From Dyella halodurans (GTDB lineage Bacteria; Pseudomonadota; Gammaproteobacteria; Xanthomonadales; Rhodanobacteraceae): DNA of 64,000 nucleotides. The notes under the pieces were generated by a model. That model was not told the origin of the DNA. It saw nothing but the letters and a program-made list of their open reading frames with translations, and did no database searches. Where the stretch lies: positions 372,001-436,000 of the forward strand of contig NZ_JAPDPF010000002.1 in assembly GCF_026283925.1 (NCBI RefSeq), written 5' to 3'. Both the position numbers and the translations under genes were made by a program. Positions 25,325 through 34,996 of the stretch are shown here, one piece after another (position 1 is the first letter of the stretch; each line of letters starts with the position of its first letter).

Positions 25325-26313
25325 AGTGCACGCTCGCTGCGCGCCAACGCCGCCACGCACAAAGCCGAGGTGAAAAGCCTGTTGTGGTCATTGGCAATCA
25401 CTCCTGTGCCCAGGCTATGAACGCGCCATGGGTGGTAGTCGTCGGGTTTGGTGACCCATGGCGGCGGGATGCGCATCTCTGCATGGCTTGGCCAGAAGCC
25501 GTCAACCTCTCGCCGGGCGCTCAGGCTTTGGGACGCTCGTTGCCGGCACGTTCTATGGCCACCCGCGATGGCAAGTATCGATAGGGACGCGGCGGTCGCA
25601 AAAACTGATTTGGGTCGGCACCAAGACCCGTCGCGTCTCTGCCCGCTCTGGACCCAATCGGCTGCGCGCCATACCGCGTTCATGTCGCCCATCGCAGCGG
25701 CTAGCTCAACGGCTTGCAGCGTCGAAAAGTGCCGAGATGCCCACCAGTACGCAGGCCACGATCCATCACTCCGCTGCCGCTCGCTGACATAGCGCCAAGC
25801 CGCCTTCGCTTCGGCCGCATGCTCCTTTCCGAGCGAAGCAAATGCAGCCCCCGCAATGGCCGTCACTTCGAGATGCGCGCGACACCATCCATCAAGTGGA
25901 ATATGCGCCCCCAACCGCATATAGCGAAGTATCGGGCGATGCTTCGCGTAAGTACAAACCCCACCAGATTCGGGGTGCTGATGTCGCACGAGGCACGCCG
26001 CCGCACGCGAGATGACTGCGCTTCGGCAGCCGATCGCAACCAGGAAGAGAAGCACGCATGCTGTCGTGTCGGCGTCTGTGGGGACATCCGCGTGATATCC
26101 CCAGCCCCCATCATCATGCTGGCGATCAATCAAGGCAGTGGCGGTAGGGACCAGAAGATCACGACTACAGCCTGCCCGGAGAAGCTGCAGACCAATAAAT
26201 GACGAAGGCCAGTCAATGCCTTCGCCAGCGAGGGTGCGAAATTCCCGCCACAGGCCGTCGCTGTTACGACGGCTCGCTAAGAGTGGAGCTACTTCACTAA
26301 CTAGAGAGCTCAC
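25321..26313 (-). CDS. Compact class II terpene cyclase-like protein (DxDTT motif)
   Basis: A 330-residue protein from a GTG with a GAGG site 7 bases upstream. It is built of prenyltransferase/squalene-hopene-cyclase-type repeats: DGLWREF, DDGGWGYH, SDGSWPAYWW and RDGSWCRP. The segment PTDADTTACVLL aligns with the PDVDDTA acid motif of squalene-hopene cyclases and reads DxDTT (Asp80, Asp82), a variant reported in drimane-type class II cyclases. Known class II enzymes have two barrels and about 500 residues or more; this is close to one barrel. It overlaps the class I-like gene by 4 bases. Product and substrate unknown. Confidence 0.7.
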   Translation of the reverse strand: MSSLVSEVAPLLASRRNSDGLWREFRTLAGEGIDWPSSFIGLQLLRAGCSRDLLVPTATALIDRQHDDGGWGYHADVPTDADTTACVLLFLVAIGCRSAVISRAAACLVRHQHPESGGVCTYAKHRPILRYMRLGAHIPLDGWCRAHLEVTAIAGAAFASLGKEHAAEAKAAWRYVSERQRSDGSWPAYWWASRHFSTLQAVELAAAMGDMNAVWRAADWVQSGQRRDGSWCRPKSVFATAASLSILAIAGGHRTCRQRASQSLSARREVDGFWPSHAEMRIPPPWVTKPDDYHPWRVHSLGTGVIANDHNRLFTSALCVAALARSERAL

Positions 26314-26698
26314 ACGCGCGCCTCATTATGAAGTTTACTTTCGCGCACCGTTTGGGACGATAGTCGACGCGACGTTGACCTCCCTGTTCCCGAGTCATTG
26401 CAGACGATTACTCGGCGTCTGTGGAATGAGAGTGAATGGAACGCAAGGTGCTGACCCTCTTTCCTCACTGGGACGATCCACGCCTGATTAGGCGTTCGGC
26501 GGCCTGCCGGCTAACTGCCGGGTACCCTCGATAACTTGACCTAATCGCCACCCGTACGTCGAATTCGCCGATAAGCACGTCGTGCGACGACATACCAGCG
26601 GCTTATCCTCTGCCCCGGGAATCGATTCGCAGGCGTCGCATTACTCCGCAAGGCGGTTGGACACACCTCTTTCAAAGTCATCAAGCTCGGGGGCTCGG
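26314..26698. other. Intergenic stretch upstream of the terpene pair
   Basis: About 385 bases with no supported gene. It separates the terpene pair from a membrane-protein gene on the same strand and should contain the terpene promoter. No operator or hairpin was identified. Confidence 0.45.
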
Positions 26699-27544
26699 CT
26701 AGGATGGCTTGCCACCCGTGCCCCGGATGCCATCCAGTTTCTCCAGCAAGCTAAACCAGAACGGTGCGCCAAACAGCGTCGCGGTCGCCGTGATGATCCA
26801 ACCTGGTAACGCCCAAGCCATCGCCTCGTAGAAGATGTCTGGCTTACCTTCCTTCAATGCCCACAGGCGCCCCCAGCCCACCGGCAGCTCGTTGATATTC
26901 CCGAGCGCCTGGGCGACATCCTTGGGTTCAGACCATGCAGGCAAGCCATGGCCGACGAGCGCGGCATGCCATAGCGTCGTCATGACTTGATGGGCGTCGA
27001 TGTTGAACGCTATGGCTATCAACAGCCCGAAGATGAACGTCCAAAGCTGCGCCTTCCTCTTGTAGGCACCCGACACGCGATCCATAGCGCCGTCGAACCA
27101 CTGTGCCACCGCCGACTCGAAACGACTGACGTCCCCGGATGCCCTGTCGAACAGTCCGAGCAGACAGTCCCTAAGCTGTTGGTCACCGATGTCCGCAATG
27201 GTCTGCCGAATGGCAACCGGATCCACGCTACCTGCCCGCAGCTTGTCAACCAGCGCTTGCGCGAAGTCCATTGGCTTGATGTAGGACGGCGTCACGCGCG
27301 ATGACAGCTCGTCGATGCTCCTGGCGGCCCCGTTGTCACGCGGGTTGACCAGGGCATGATTGTAGATCCCCAGCACCAAAGGCAGTTGCCGATTGAGCAA
27401 ATCCTGAATCCCCTGAAGCAGGGTCGACGCGCGCCATCTGAGCATCGAAGCAACTGCCTCCTGCAGGCTGCTGGCAATCAAGGCGATTGAGCCACAGCAC
27501 ACGATCAACCCGACGGCAACTTCGAGTACAGCGCTTCCGAACAT
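26699..27544 (-). CDS. Multi-pass membrane protein, unknown function
   Basis: A 281-residue protein with an N-terminal hydrophobic helix (VLEVAVGLIVCCGSIALIAS), a long cytoplasmic or periplasmic helical middle, and C-terminal transmembrane segments (LWTFIFGLLIAIAFNI near 165-182, and WIITATATLFGAPFWFSLL near 245-265). Composition is regular and the ORF is intact. Family not recognised; similar proteins are annotated as conserved hypothetical membrane proteins. It is downstream of the phosphoesterase on the same strand, with a gap of 219 bases, so co-transcription is uncertain. Confidence 0.7.
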   Translation of the reverse strand: MFGSAVLEVAVGLIVCCGSIALIASSLQEAVASMLRWRASTLLQGIQDLLNRQLPLVLGIYNHALVNPRDNGAARSIDELSSRVTPSYIKPMDFAQALVDKLRAGSVDPVAIRQTIADIGDQQLRDCLLGLFDRASGDVSRFESAVAQWFDGAMDRVSGAYKRKAQLWTFIFGLLIAIAFNIDAHQVMTTLWHAALVGHGLPAWSEPKDVAQALGNINELPVGWGRLWALKEGKPDIFYEAMAWALPGWIITATATLFGAPFWFSLLEKLDGIRGTGGKPS

Positions 27545-27763
27545 AACCCCTCCGTTGTCATGATCATTTCAAGCACGGTGAATCGCTCTGATGACTTGAA
27601 TCACGGGGGGCGAACCGAAGAACGGCCGCCCCGGTCTGGGCGCCGCGCGAAACAGGCGCCTTGCGATTGTCACCCCGCACAATGCACGAACGCATGCTTG
27701 TCTTCCGTGCGCGTGGTCGCTTCCTTGTCGTCGTGAGCACGAAACTCCCAGCCTGCCTCTAGT

Positions 27764-29245
27764 TTACTTCACCAGGATTCTTGACCGATGCTGCTTGAGG
27801 CGCGTCGTCACTTGGTTGATATAGTCAAGGCTCTCCCCGACGGTTTTCACGGAAATATCGGGAAGTACGACCTGTGCGAGCGCATGCGAAGCGGCAGGAG
27901 GCGCACTGGCGTGCCTCAGGCCAATATCGATGCTTGCGGCTATGCGGGTGAAGCCGGCGAGTGCGGGATCAGGCGTGTCGTTGACATCGGGAGGGACTGG
28001 GGCTGCCGTGTCCGTAGCCTCCCCTATCGCGTTGAGCGTCTTTGGCGCGTCGTCGCCACGCGAAACATTGCGCGTGAGCAGGGGCATGAGTGATGTCGCA
28101 TTGGCATCTCGAGCCGTAAGCGATGGAAGGCCGAAAAGAGCACAGACCGTACGCAAGATGGAAGTGTGATCGCATACGGCATTTTCCACCGCCGGGTCCA
28201 CCCACGGCGATACGAGGACTGCCGGAACACGGACGCCGTAGCGTTGAAAATCGAAGCTATACGGATTCTCTGCACGACTGGAGTTCAAATCCTGGTCGCC
28301 CGGCGCCGTGCACTGAACCGGCGCAACATGGTCGAAGAACCCGCCGTGTTCGTCATAGGTGACAACGAGCAAGGAGTCCTCCCAGACGGGTGAATTCCTG
28401 ATCGTCTCGTAGACGTATTTGATCAGTGCCTCGCCACTGGACAAGCGGCTGCGTGGATGCTGGGAATTGCCGAAGAACATATTTGAGGCGAGATTGTAGT
28501 CGGGCTCGATGAAGGCATAACCCACATCGTAGTTGCCTGAGTTGAGTTCGGCGGCGAAAGGATCATTCGAGTCGCCGGGGCGTATCGAGACAAAATTGCT
28601 GCTTCCCGCGATAAACGGCATCACGTGACGACCAACGGCGAGCACTTGTGGCATGTCGTCCCCGTGATACACACGCCATGGCACCTTATGCGTATCGAGA
28701 AGGTCGTATATCGAGCCGTTCTGGAACTCGAAGGCGGCAGACGACATGGTGACGCCGGATAGCGACGTGAGACCGCTCGGGCTGTTGGTCAAGCCACCGG
28801 AGGAGCCGGCATGCACGAAAAAGCGGTTTGGCCAGGTGGGGCCAGGCATCGATGAAAACCATCGATTGAACACAACGAACGAGCTTGCAAGTTGCTGCAG
28901 GATCGGCGCCCCGCCATCCGCAAAACAATCCATGACCATGGCGCCGCCGTCGCCCTGGCTCTGCACGAAGCCCTGCATGTTCGGCGGTGCACTGGATATT
29001 CCACTCGCGCCCACGCCCGGTGCTACCGAGTAGAGCTGCTGCCAAACGTTTTCAAACTCGTGAGCAGGATCCACGGCTGGCCGATCCATCGCCCTATTAC
29101 TCACTGGCACGGGATCCGGAGTGCACCCGGGTCGATTGGGGTTGCTCATGTCAGGTGTCACGCCGTCGACGCCCGGCAGGTAGCCAAGGATGTGATCGAA
29201 CGACCGATTCTCCAGCATGAGCACGAAAACGTGTTTTACGGGCAC
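27764..29245 (-). CDS. Phosphoesterase family protein (phospholipase C / acid phosphatase-like)
   Basis: A 493-residue alkaline-phosphatase-superfamily protein (PF04185 type). The N-terminal FVLMLENRSFDHILGYLPG carries the metal-binding Glu-Asn and Asp-His, and VVTYDEHGGFFDHVAP the second metal site. Bacterial relatives cleave phosphatidylcholine or other phosphoesters, usually after Tat or Sec export, yet this chain starts MPVKHVFVL directly at the catalytic domain and shows no signal. The C-terminal 90 residues are variable. It follows the sedolisin gene by 42 bases on the same strand, so the two are probably co-transcribed. Confidence 0.9.
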   Translation of the reverse strand: MPVKHVFVLMLENRSFDHILGYLPGVDGVTPDMSNPNRPGCTPDPVPVSNRAMDRPAVDPAHEFENVWQQLYSVAPGVGASGISSAPPNMQGFVQSQGDGGAMVMDCFADGGAPILQQLASSFVVFNRWFSSMPGPTWPNRFFVHAGSSGGLTNSPSGLTSLSGVTMSSAAFEFQNGSIYDLLDTHKVPWRVYHGDDMPQVLAVGRHVMPFIAGSSNFVSIRPGDSNDPFAAELNSGNYDVGYAFIEPDYNLASNMFFGNSQHPRSRLSSGEALIKYVYETIRNSPVWEDSLLVVTYDEHGGFFDHVAPVQCTAPGDQDLNSSRAENPYSFDFQRYGVRVPAVLVSPWVDPAVENAVCDHTSILRTVCALFGLPSLTARDANATSLMPLLTRNVSRGDDAPKTLNAIGEATDTAAPVPPDVNDTPDPALAGFTRIAASIDIGLRHASAPPAASHALAQVVLPDISVKTVGESLDYINQVTTRLKQHRSRILVK

Positions 29246-29287
29246 GCGAGGCTCCTAATGCCAGGATCTGGCCGACGAGTTCCAGGA

Positions 29288-30910
29288 CTAAGACAGCGCA
29301 GTCAACAAGCTCGTGCCAATGGGAGTGCCCCACCCCGATACCGCGTCATAGCCCTGGCCGGCGCTATATCCCTGGCCGGGCTGCGGGCTGGACGCGTTCT
29401 GGCCGACGGTGATGTCGTGACATGCCGTAACGCCAAGGGATGGGTTGCCGGCCTGGCTGCCATACAGCAATGGTGTAAGGAATTGTGGCGGCTTATGGCT
29501 TGGCAAGGCACTCTGAATGCGCGCAAGCAAGGCGGCCCATAGCGGTGTCGACGCGCTCGTCCCGCCGCTGGGGCTGGGCTGGCCGAGAAAGATCAGGTCG
29601 TAGTACGGCGGACCCGCGAGTGCCGCCACATCGGGTATGACGCGCCCAGGGAGGCTGCCGTTATTGATCGAGTTGACGCTAACGTTCTGCCAGGACGGTC
29701 GCTCGAAGTAGATGCTGACTCCACCACCGGTCGCACCGCCTCCGTCACTGGTGCGACGACCGGGCGACTCCCACCACACTTCCTCGGTTGCCTGCGTACT
29801 CGAGCCCACGAGCATCGTGCCGCCCACGCTCAGCGTGAACGGGCTTGAGCTCGGAAAATCGACGTGGGCGCGGCCGTCGGCAATTTCATCACCCGAGCCA
29901 TCATCGCCGGCGGCTATGCAAACCGTTATCCCAAGTAGCGCAGCAGCCTGCAGGCGATCATTGATGGCCGCGCGCGCCGCCGCGCTCCAACTTGGATCAT
30001 CCTCCGGCATGCCCCAGCTTACGGATAGCGCCACCGGGAGGCCGGCCCCATTCGCGGTCACTTTGTTCAGCAAGTCGACCCACCCTTTCTGGGTGAACGG
30101 CGCGAAATACACGTCGATACTCGCACCAGGACACAGGCCGGCGACGATTTGCACGTCCATCAACACTTCGCCCGAGGAGTCCAATTCCGCCGTCTGCTTG
30201 GCCTTCGGGAGCGCCTTGATCTGTGCCAGCGTGAGTGCCTCTTTGCCGACTGGAATGACGGTGACTTGCGGTATCGGACGGCCGAACTTGTTGCAATAGG
30301 CGGAGACGTCGTCGGGAAAGTAGCCGCCGTCGAATTCGGCAATGGCGATGCGTTGGCCTGCGGCATCGCCATCTGGGAAGGCGTAGCGTGTTTCGAGATC
30401 GGAAGGTCCCAGGGGCGCAGGTGCACCGACGGCACGCGCACCGATCTTGGGTTTACGCCGTGCCACGCGGCGCTCATCCAGGCCGAAAACGCCGGTGACA
30501 ATATCCTTGAGTTCGGACGGCACGTGGATCACACCCTCGCGTCCGCGATAGCGACCCTGCGTAGCGCTTTCATAGAGACCGAGCTTGAGTCCAAAGGCCG
30601 CCTCCATGGCGGCAACGGTGCCACTGACCCGCATGCTACGACCGGCCAGCGATATATCTTCGACCTGCAGGTTCAACGACGTGAGCACTTGCGCCACTTT
30701 GTCCGCATCCGCCTTGGCAGAGGCGTACTTTCCCTCGAATTCGGCCAGGCTCAAGGGCTTTGCGGGTAAGTCGTTGGCACCCGGCAGGGCGGGCCCGCGC
30801 AGACCAATGGTTACCTCGACCCGCGCCTGTTGATCCGCATCGCCAACGCGCTTGGCCGTGGCGTTCGGCGGGCGCTCGCTACCAGGAAGCTCGACATAGG
30901 ACGTCGCCAT
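29288..30910 (-). CDS. Sedolisin/kumamolisin-type S53 serine-carboxyl peptidase
   Basis: A 540-residue S53 peptidase. Residues about 1-160 are the pro-kumamolisin activation domain. The catalytic domain contains Glu248 and Asp252 in SSGEVLMD, the oxyanion Asp in AAGDDGSG near 336, and the nucleophile Ser452 in SGGTSASTP. The C-terminal calcium site is in HDITVG and YDAVSGWGTP. These enzymes are usually secreted and work at acid pH; no signal peptide is visible at MATSYVELPG. Heads a probable two-gene unit with the phosphoesterase. Confidence 0.92.
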   Translation of the reverse strand: MATSYVELPGSERPPNATAKRVGDADQQARVEVTIGLRGPALPGANDLPAKPLSLAEFEGKYASAKADADKVAQVLTSLNLQVEDISLAGRSMRVSGTVAAMEAAFGLKLGLYESATQGRYRGREGVIHVPSELKDIVTGVFGLDERRVARRKPKIGARAVGAPAPLGPSDLETRYAFPDGDAAGQRIAIAEFDGGYFPDDVSAYCNKFGRPIPQVTVIPVGKEALTLAQIKALPKAKQTAELDSSGEVLMDVQIVAGLCPGASIDVYFAPFTQKGWVDLLNKVTANGAGLPVALSVSWGMPEDDPSWSAAARAAINDRLQAAALLGITVCIAAGDDGSGDEIADGRAHVDFPSSSPFTLSVGGTMLVGSSTQATEEVWWESPGRRTSDGGGATGGGVSIYFERPSWQNVSVNSINNGSLPGRVIPDVAALAGPPYYDLIFLGQPSPSGGTSASTPLWAALLARIQSALPSHKPPQFLTPLLYGSQAGNPSLGVTACHDITVGQNASSPQPGQGYSAGQGYDAVSGWGTPIGTSLLTALS

Positions 30911-31273
30911 GGCCAGATCTCCCTATTGCGTCGCGTTGTCATCTGGTAAGCAGCAAGCCGCACCGCTTCAATTCGCGGGAACAATACGCTTGCGGACGTT
31001 CAGAACAATTGGACAGTGGTTGTAGGCCATTCGGGTGGCCGGTTTGCGGCCGCGCACAAGGCATGCGAAACCTTGTCAATCGATCGGTAGAGGGTCACAA
31101 GCGGCGCGTACCGATCGTCCCGAAGGATCACTGGAAATCCAAGCGTCCGCACGCCGAACTGAGCCAGGTCGAGGCACCCTAAATTGCGACCTCCAGGGGA
31201 CGCGGCGGGCCTATCATTCCGTGCAGGCGATGGTTACTGAACTCAGCGCGACCGATTGAGCTGGAGAATGGCC
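30911..31273. other. Divergent promoter region
   Basis: About 360 bases between the divergent sedolisin and FAD monooxygenase genes. Presumably carries both promoters; no clear motif or hairpin recognised. Confidence 0.45.
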
Positions 31274-32653
31274 ATGAATAGTCTGGGCGAGCATGCGATC
31301 GTGATCGGTGCCAGCGTGGGTGGGCTCCTGGCCGCACGCGCACTGTCGGATTTCTATAGCACGGTCACCGTGCTCGAACGCGATGCGTTCCCCGCGGCAG
31401 ATATTCCACGCAAGGGCGTACCACAGGGTCGCCATATCCATGGTCTGCTTGCGCGCGGAAGCACCGTACTCGAAGCGTTCTTTCCTGGCTATAACACCGA
31501 AGTCGTCGCGCAAAGCGGCGGGTTGACCGGCGATGTCGTCAACGATGTGATCTGGATGGGGCGCAACGTCCGACTTGCCAACGGCAAGAGCGACCTGATC
31601 GGCTTGCTTGCAAGTCGTCCCGTGCTCGAGGGCCACCTGCGCCGACGGCTTCTACAGTTGCCCAACGTTCGCGCCATGGAACATTGCGCTGTGCAGAGCC
31701 TCGCCACCACCCCTGATAATCAGAACGTGACCGGAGTGCGCGCATGTGTCGAGGGCAACCCTGAAGAGACGATCGACGCGGACCTCGTCGTCGATGCGAC
31801 CGGGCGCGGCTCATCCAGTGCGAGGTGGCTTGAAAAGCTCGGGTACCAGGCGCCGGCAGACCAGAAGGTCCATATCGGCATCTCCTACATGACACGTACC
31901 TACCGACGTCGGCCCACTGATCTTGGCGGCAAGCTCGGCGTCGTCGTCGTCGGTAGCGAGCCAAACTGGCGGAACGGCGCCATGCTCGCGCAGGAGGGCG
32001 ATAGCTGGATCGTTAGTGCCGGCGGCTTTCTTGGCGATGACGCGCCCGACGACGAGCAAGGCTTTCTCGCATTTCTGGCAACGCTGCCAACCATGGAGAT
32101 TCACGACGTTGTCGCCCACGCAGAGCCGCTAACCGAATTCACTCGTTACGGCTACCCAGCCAGCCATCGACGGCGTTACGAGAAGCTCGGGAGCTTCCCC
32201 GAAGGTTTCCTGGTTTTTGGTGATGCCTTCTGCAGCTTCAACCCAATCTACGGCCAGGGCATGACCGTCGCGGCGTTGGAGGCGCTGGTCCTGCAAGCAT
32301 GCCTACGCGCTGGTCCCCGTGATCTTGCGCGTCGATTCTTCAAGGAGGCCGCAGTCATCGTGGACATTCCCTGGGACATAGCGGTGGGAAGCGATCTCCG
32401 CAACCTGCAAGTCAAGGGCGCCCGCTCGCCCATGTTGCGTTTCATCAACTGGTACATCGGCAAGCTTCATCTTGCTGCGACGAAGGACAGCGCGCTGGCG
32501 ATCGCGTTTCTTAAGGTCGTCAACCTGATGATGCCGCCATCCTCACTGCTCAGCCCTGCCATCGCCAGGCGGGTCTGGCGTGGCAGTCGAGGGGCTGTGC
32601 CGTCGATAGCCTCGACTGCCATCGAGCCAGCGAAGCGGCATAGAGCACCGTGA
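31274..32653 (+). CDS. FAD-dependent monooxygenase/oxidoreductase
   Basis: Start at the ATG 7 bases after GGAG (31263-31266); 459 residues. The N-terminal Rossmann motif is IVIGASVGGLLAARAL, followed by VLERD with the ribose-binding Glu. The second FAD motif is VFGDAFCSFNPIYGQGM. This is the p-hydroxybenzoate-hydroxylase-like/squalene-epoxidase-like fold, cytoplasmic or loosely membrane-bound. Sequence in the middle (IGISYMTRTYRRRP) is typical of halogenase- or epoxidase-related hypothetical monooxygenases. Substrate unknown. Stands alone. Confidence 0.88.
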   Translation: MNSLGEHAIVIGASVGGLLAARALSDFYSTVTVLERDAFPAADIPRKGVPQGRHIHGLLARGSTVLEAFFPGYNTEVVAQSGGLTGDVVNDVIWMGRNVRLANGKSDLIGLLASRPVLEGHLRRRLLQLPNVRAMEHCAVQSLATTPDNQNVTGVRACVEGNPEETIDADLVVDATGRGSSSARWLEKLGYQAPADQKVHIGISYMTRTYRRRPTDLGGKLGVVVVGSEPNWRNGAMLAQEGDSWIVSAGGFLGDDAPDDEQGFLAFLATLPTMEIHDVVAHAEPLTEFTRYGYPASHRRRYEKLGSFPEGFLVFGDAFCSFNPIYGQGMTVAALEALVLQACLRAGPRDLARRFFKEAAVIVDIPWDIAVGSDLRNLQVKGARSPMLRFINWYIGKLHLAATKDSALAIAFLKVVNLMMPPSSLLSPAIARRVWRGSRGAVPSIASTAIEPAKRHRAP

Positions 32654-33223
32654 TGACCCGTCAACACTGTGATGCCAATGAAGGCCCCCGGATGTGCTCG
32701 CGATGATACGTTCAGGAGCACCTCCGACGTCGAATCCGATCGTCCATGGCAGTGGGTCGACGATGGCGCGTAGTGGCGGACGCAACGTTGACAACCTGCA
32801 TACCCTACGCCACATGCCACGCCGTGAACGCCAAATCTTCGCCCACCGTCCCTACCGACGATAAGGCTGCCTGATCGCCCTGCCCTCGCATGCGTCTGCG
32901 GCTGCGTGCGAATCCCGAGACGGCTTGCCATGAGGTGGAAGCGGAGACTACGGATTCGCCAATACGCGACCCGGGATTGCGGCCGTCTCCCACGGTTGCT
33001 CGAGGAAATGACGCGGCGGCGTGGCAGAGCGACCGGCCTGAATTTCACGGCCAACATCATTCGCAGGCTTTTGCGATCAGTTCGCCTCGACCTGTAACGG
33101 AGTTGCGACACTCGTTGGTCTTTCGTTCGAAACGTCGCGCTTTGTCAAGAATCCTTCACCAGTTGTCACTAGCGTGGCCCTGCTCGCCCATTCCTGGGCA
33201 AGCCACGACCCCTGGAGAGCACC
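32654..33223. other. Intergenic stretch without recognisable gene
   Basis: About 570 bases upstream of the secreted-protein gene. Overlapping frames are shadow-like. TTGTCA near 33148 could be a -35 box, but spacing to a -10 box is not convincing. Confidence 0.4.
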
Positions 33224-34912
33224 ATGACAAATCGTTTGTCTCTTCGTATTGCTCGGCGGCGTATCAGCGCGACTCTCGCGCTCGTTTTGTTAGGCAGTGG
33301 CGTTCTTGCCCATGCCGATGATTCCAGGAATCAGCACGACATCCATTTCTGGCCGGGCAACCTGGTCCTGAGCCGCAGTGTGTACGACAACAAGGCCAGC
33401 AACGTCGAGGTCGGTACCATCCTGCCCGTCAACTGCGCCAATACGACAGGCGGCTGTGGCGCGGCGAGCGGAGCACCCTACGACGGCACCTACCCGTATG
33501 TATGGAACAACGATTTGTACGACGCCAGCTTCGGCATCACGGCGCGCATCTACCTGGATCAGCTGACACCCGATGGCCACCTGATTGACTCCTTGCAGGT
33601 ACCCAATAGCCTGCTGCCGACCGCGCCGGAAGGCGAACTCGTGACCAGCTTCAGCTCCAAGTCGGAGCTTGCGCTGCACCTTTCGCAGGATCACAAACAC
33701 CTGAGCTTCATGGGCTACGTCGCACCGGTGAACACGCTTGATGTGTCCAATTCGAACACGCCAGGCGCCGTCGATCCGACCAACCCGGATGGTCAAAACT
33801 TCTACCGGGCCGTGGCTACGGTCGACCGCAAGGGCCACTTCAGCTTCACCGAGACCAATGCCTACAGCGGCAACAATGGCCGTGCCGCCATCCTGCTCGA
33901 CCGTGATGGCGCCGACTACTTCTTCACCGCCGGCAATGCCGGCAATGGCAGCAATCCGCAACCCACGGGCGTGATCCTCGGCGCCGGCACGCAATTCATT
34001 ACGCCGGCGCACCTGCCGGAAATCGCCCAGCTACCGGGAGCAAGCACACCCCTGGCCAGCTTCTCGGTGACGTCGCTGGGCCTGAAGGCCGACAAGGTTG
34101 GCAAGGACGACAACTTCCGCGGCATGACCGTGCATGACAACGTGGTGTATCTCACCAAGGGCAGCGGCGGAAATGGCGTGAACACGGTGTATTTCGTCGA
34201 CACGACGGGCACGGCCTGCCCCAACGGTGTCGGCGTGCCGGTCGCTGGCGCGCCACTGCCGAAGGCGCCACTGGCTTATGACGCGAGCACGCTGCAGACC
34301 AGCGGGCTGCCGACCAACATGTGCATCCTGGCCGGCTTCCCGACCACGCCGGCGAAAACCGCCAAGCCGCTCGCCTATCCGTTCGCCTTGTGGTTCGCCG
34401 ATGCGAATACCCTCTACGTAGCAGATGAAGGCGACGGCTATGTGGGTGGTGCCGATCTGTACACCCACGCAGCTGCGCAGACCACCGCGGGCCTGCAGAA
34501 GTGGGTGTACAACAGCAGCAGCAAGACCTGGTCGCTGGCCTATACCCTGCAAACGGGGCTGAACCTGGGTCAAGCCTATGCGGTATCCGGCTATCCGACC
34601 GGTACCAATGCCGCCACTGAGCTGCCGTGGTCGCCAGCCACCGACGGTTTGCGCAACCTCGTGGGTCGGGTCGATCACGACGGCCAGGTGACGATCTGGG
34701 CTACGACCTCGACGGTCAGCGGCAACGGCGATATCGGTGCCGATCCGAACCGGCTGGTGGCGATCCGTGACGTGCTGAAAAACAGCAGCGCCACGACGGC
34801 GGCCCAGGAAACGTTTGTCACGTTACGTACGGCGGCCTTTGCCGAAGTACTGCGAGGCGTCTCGTTTACGCCGGAACAGGACTCGGATGATCGCGGCCAC
34901 GATCGCCATTGA
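33224..34912 (+). CDS. Secreted beta-propeller-like protein, unknown function
   Basis: A 562-residue protein with a Sec signal peptide (basic MTNRLSLRIARRR, hydrophobic ISATLALVLLGSGVLA, cleavage near AHADD). The mature part is rich in Asp, Asn, Gly and short beta repeats (RAVATVDRKGHFSF, YFVDTTG, FADANTLYVADEGDG), suggesting a propeller. The C-terminus ends in Asp/His-rich residues. Reminiscent of uncharacterised secreted propellers in soil proteobacteria. A GGAG site precedes the ATG. Converges on a LysR gene and ends before a hairpin. Confidence 0.8.
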   Translation: MTNRLSLRIARRRISATLALVLLGSGVLAHADDSRNQHDIHFWPGNLVLSRSVYDNKASNVEVGTILPVNCANTTGGCGAASGAPYDGTYPYVWNNDLYDASFGITARIYLDQLTPDGHLIDSLQVPNSLLPTAPEGELVTSFSSKSELALHLSQDHKHLSFMGYVAPVNTLDVSNSNTPGAVDPTNPDGQNFYRAVATVDRKGHFSFTETNAYSGNNGRAAILLDRDGADYFFTAGNAGNGSNPQPTGVILGAGTQFITPAHLPEIAQLPGASTPLASFSVTSLGLKADKVGKDDNFRGMTVHDNVVYLTKGSGGNGVNTVYFVDTTGTACPNGVGVPVAGAPLPKAPLAYDASTLQTSGLPTNMCILAGFPTTPAKTAKPLAYPFALWFADANTLYVADEGDGYVGGADLYTHAAAQTTAGLQKWVYNSSSKTWSLAYTLQTGLNLGQAYAVSGYPTGTNAATELPWSPATDGLRNLVGRVDHDGQVTIWATTSTVSGNGDIGADPNRLVAIRDVLKNSSATTAAQETFVTLRTAAFAEVLRGVSFTPEQDSDDRGHDRH

Positions 34913-34940
34913 GTGGATGATCGTCGAGCGTCGTACAGAG

Positions 34941-34964
34941 GTGCCGGCGCCAACGCGCCGGCAC
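34941..34964. terminator. Bidirectional hairpin terminator
   Basis: Perfect 9-bp stem GTGCCGGCG/CGCCGGCAC with a 6-base loop. It lies between the convergent secreted-protein and LysR genes. No T tract on the plus strand. Confidence 0.6.
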
Positions 34965-34996
34965 TTCGCTGATGATGGATAGAGCGCCGTGAGCCT

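Noticed and set aside
28270-28320. tRNA T-arm-like sequence (GTTCAAATCC)
   Set aside because: No acceptor or anticodon arms could be paired and it lies inside the phosphoesterase gene.
32890-33321. Plus-strand open frame overlapping the start of the secreted-protein gene
   Set aside because: Runs out of frame into the signal peptide region of the real gene and shows no protein-like pattern.
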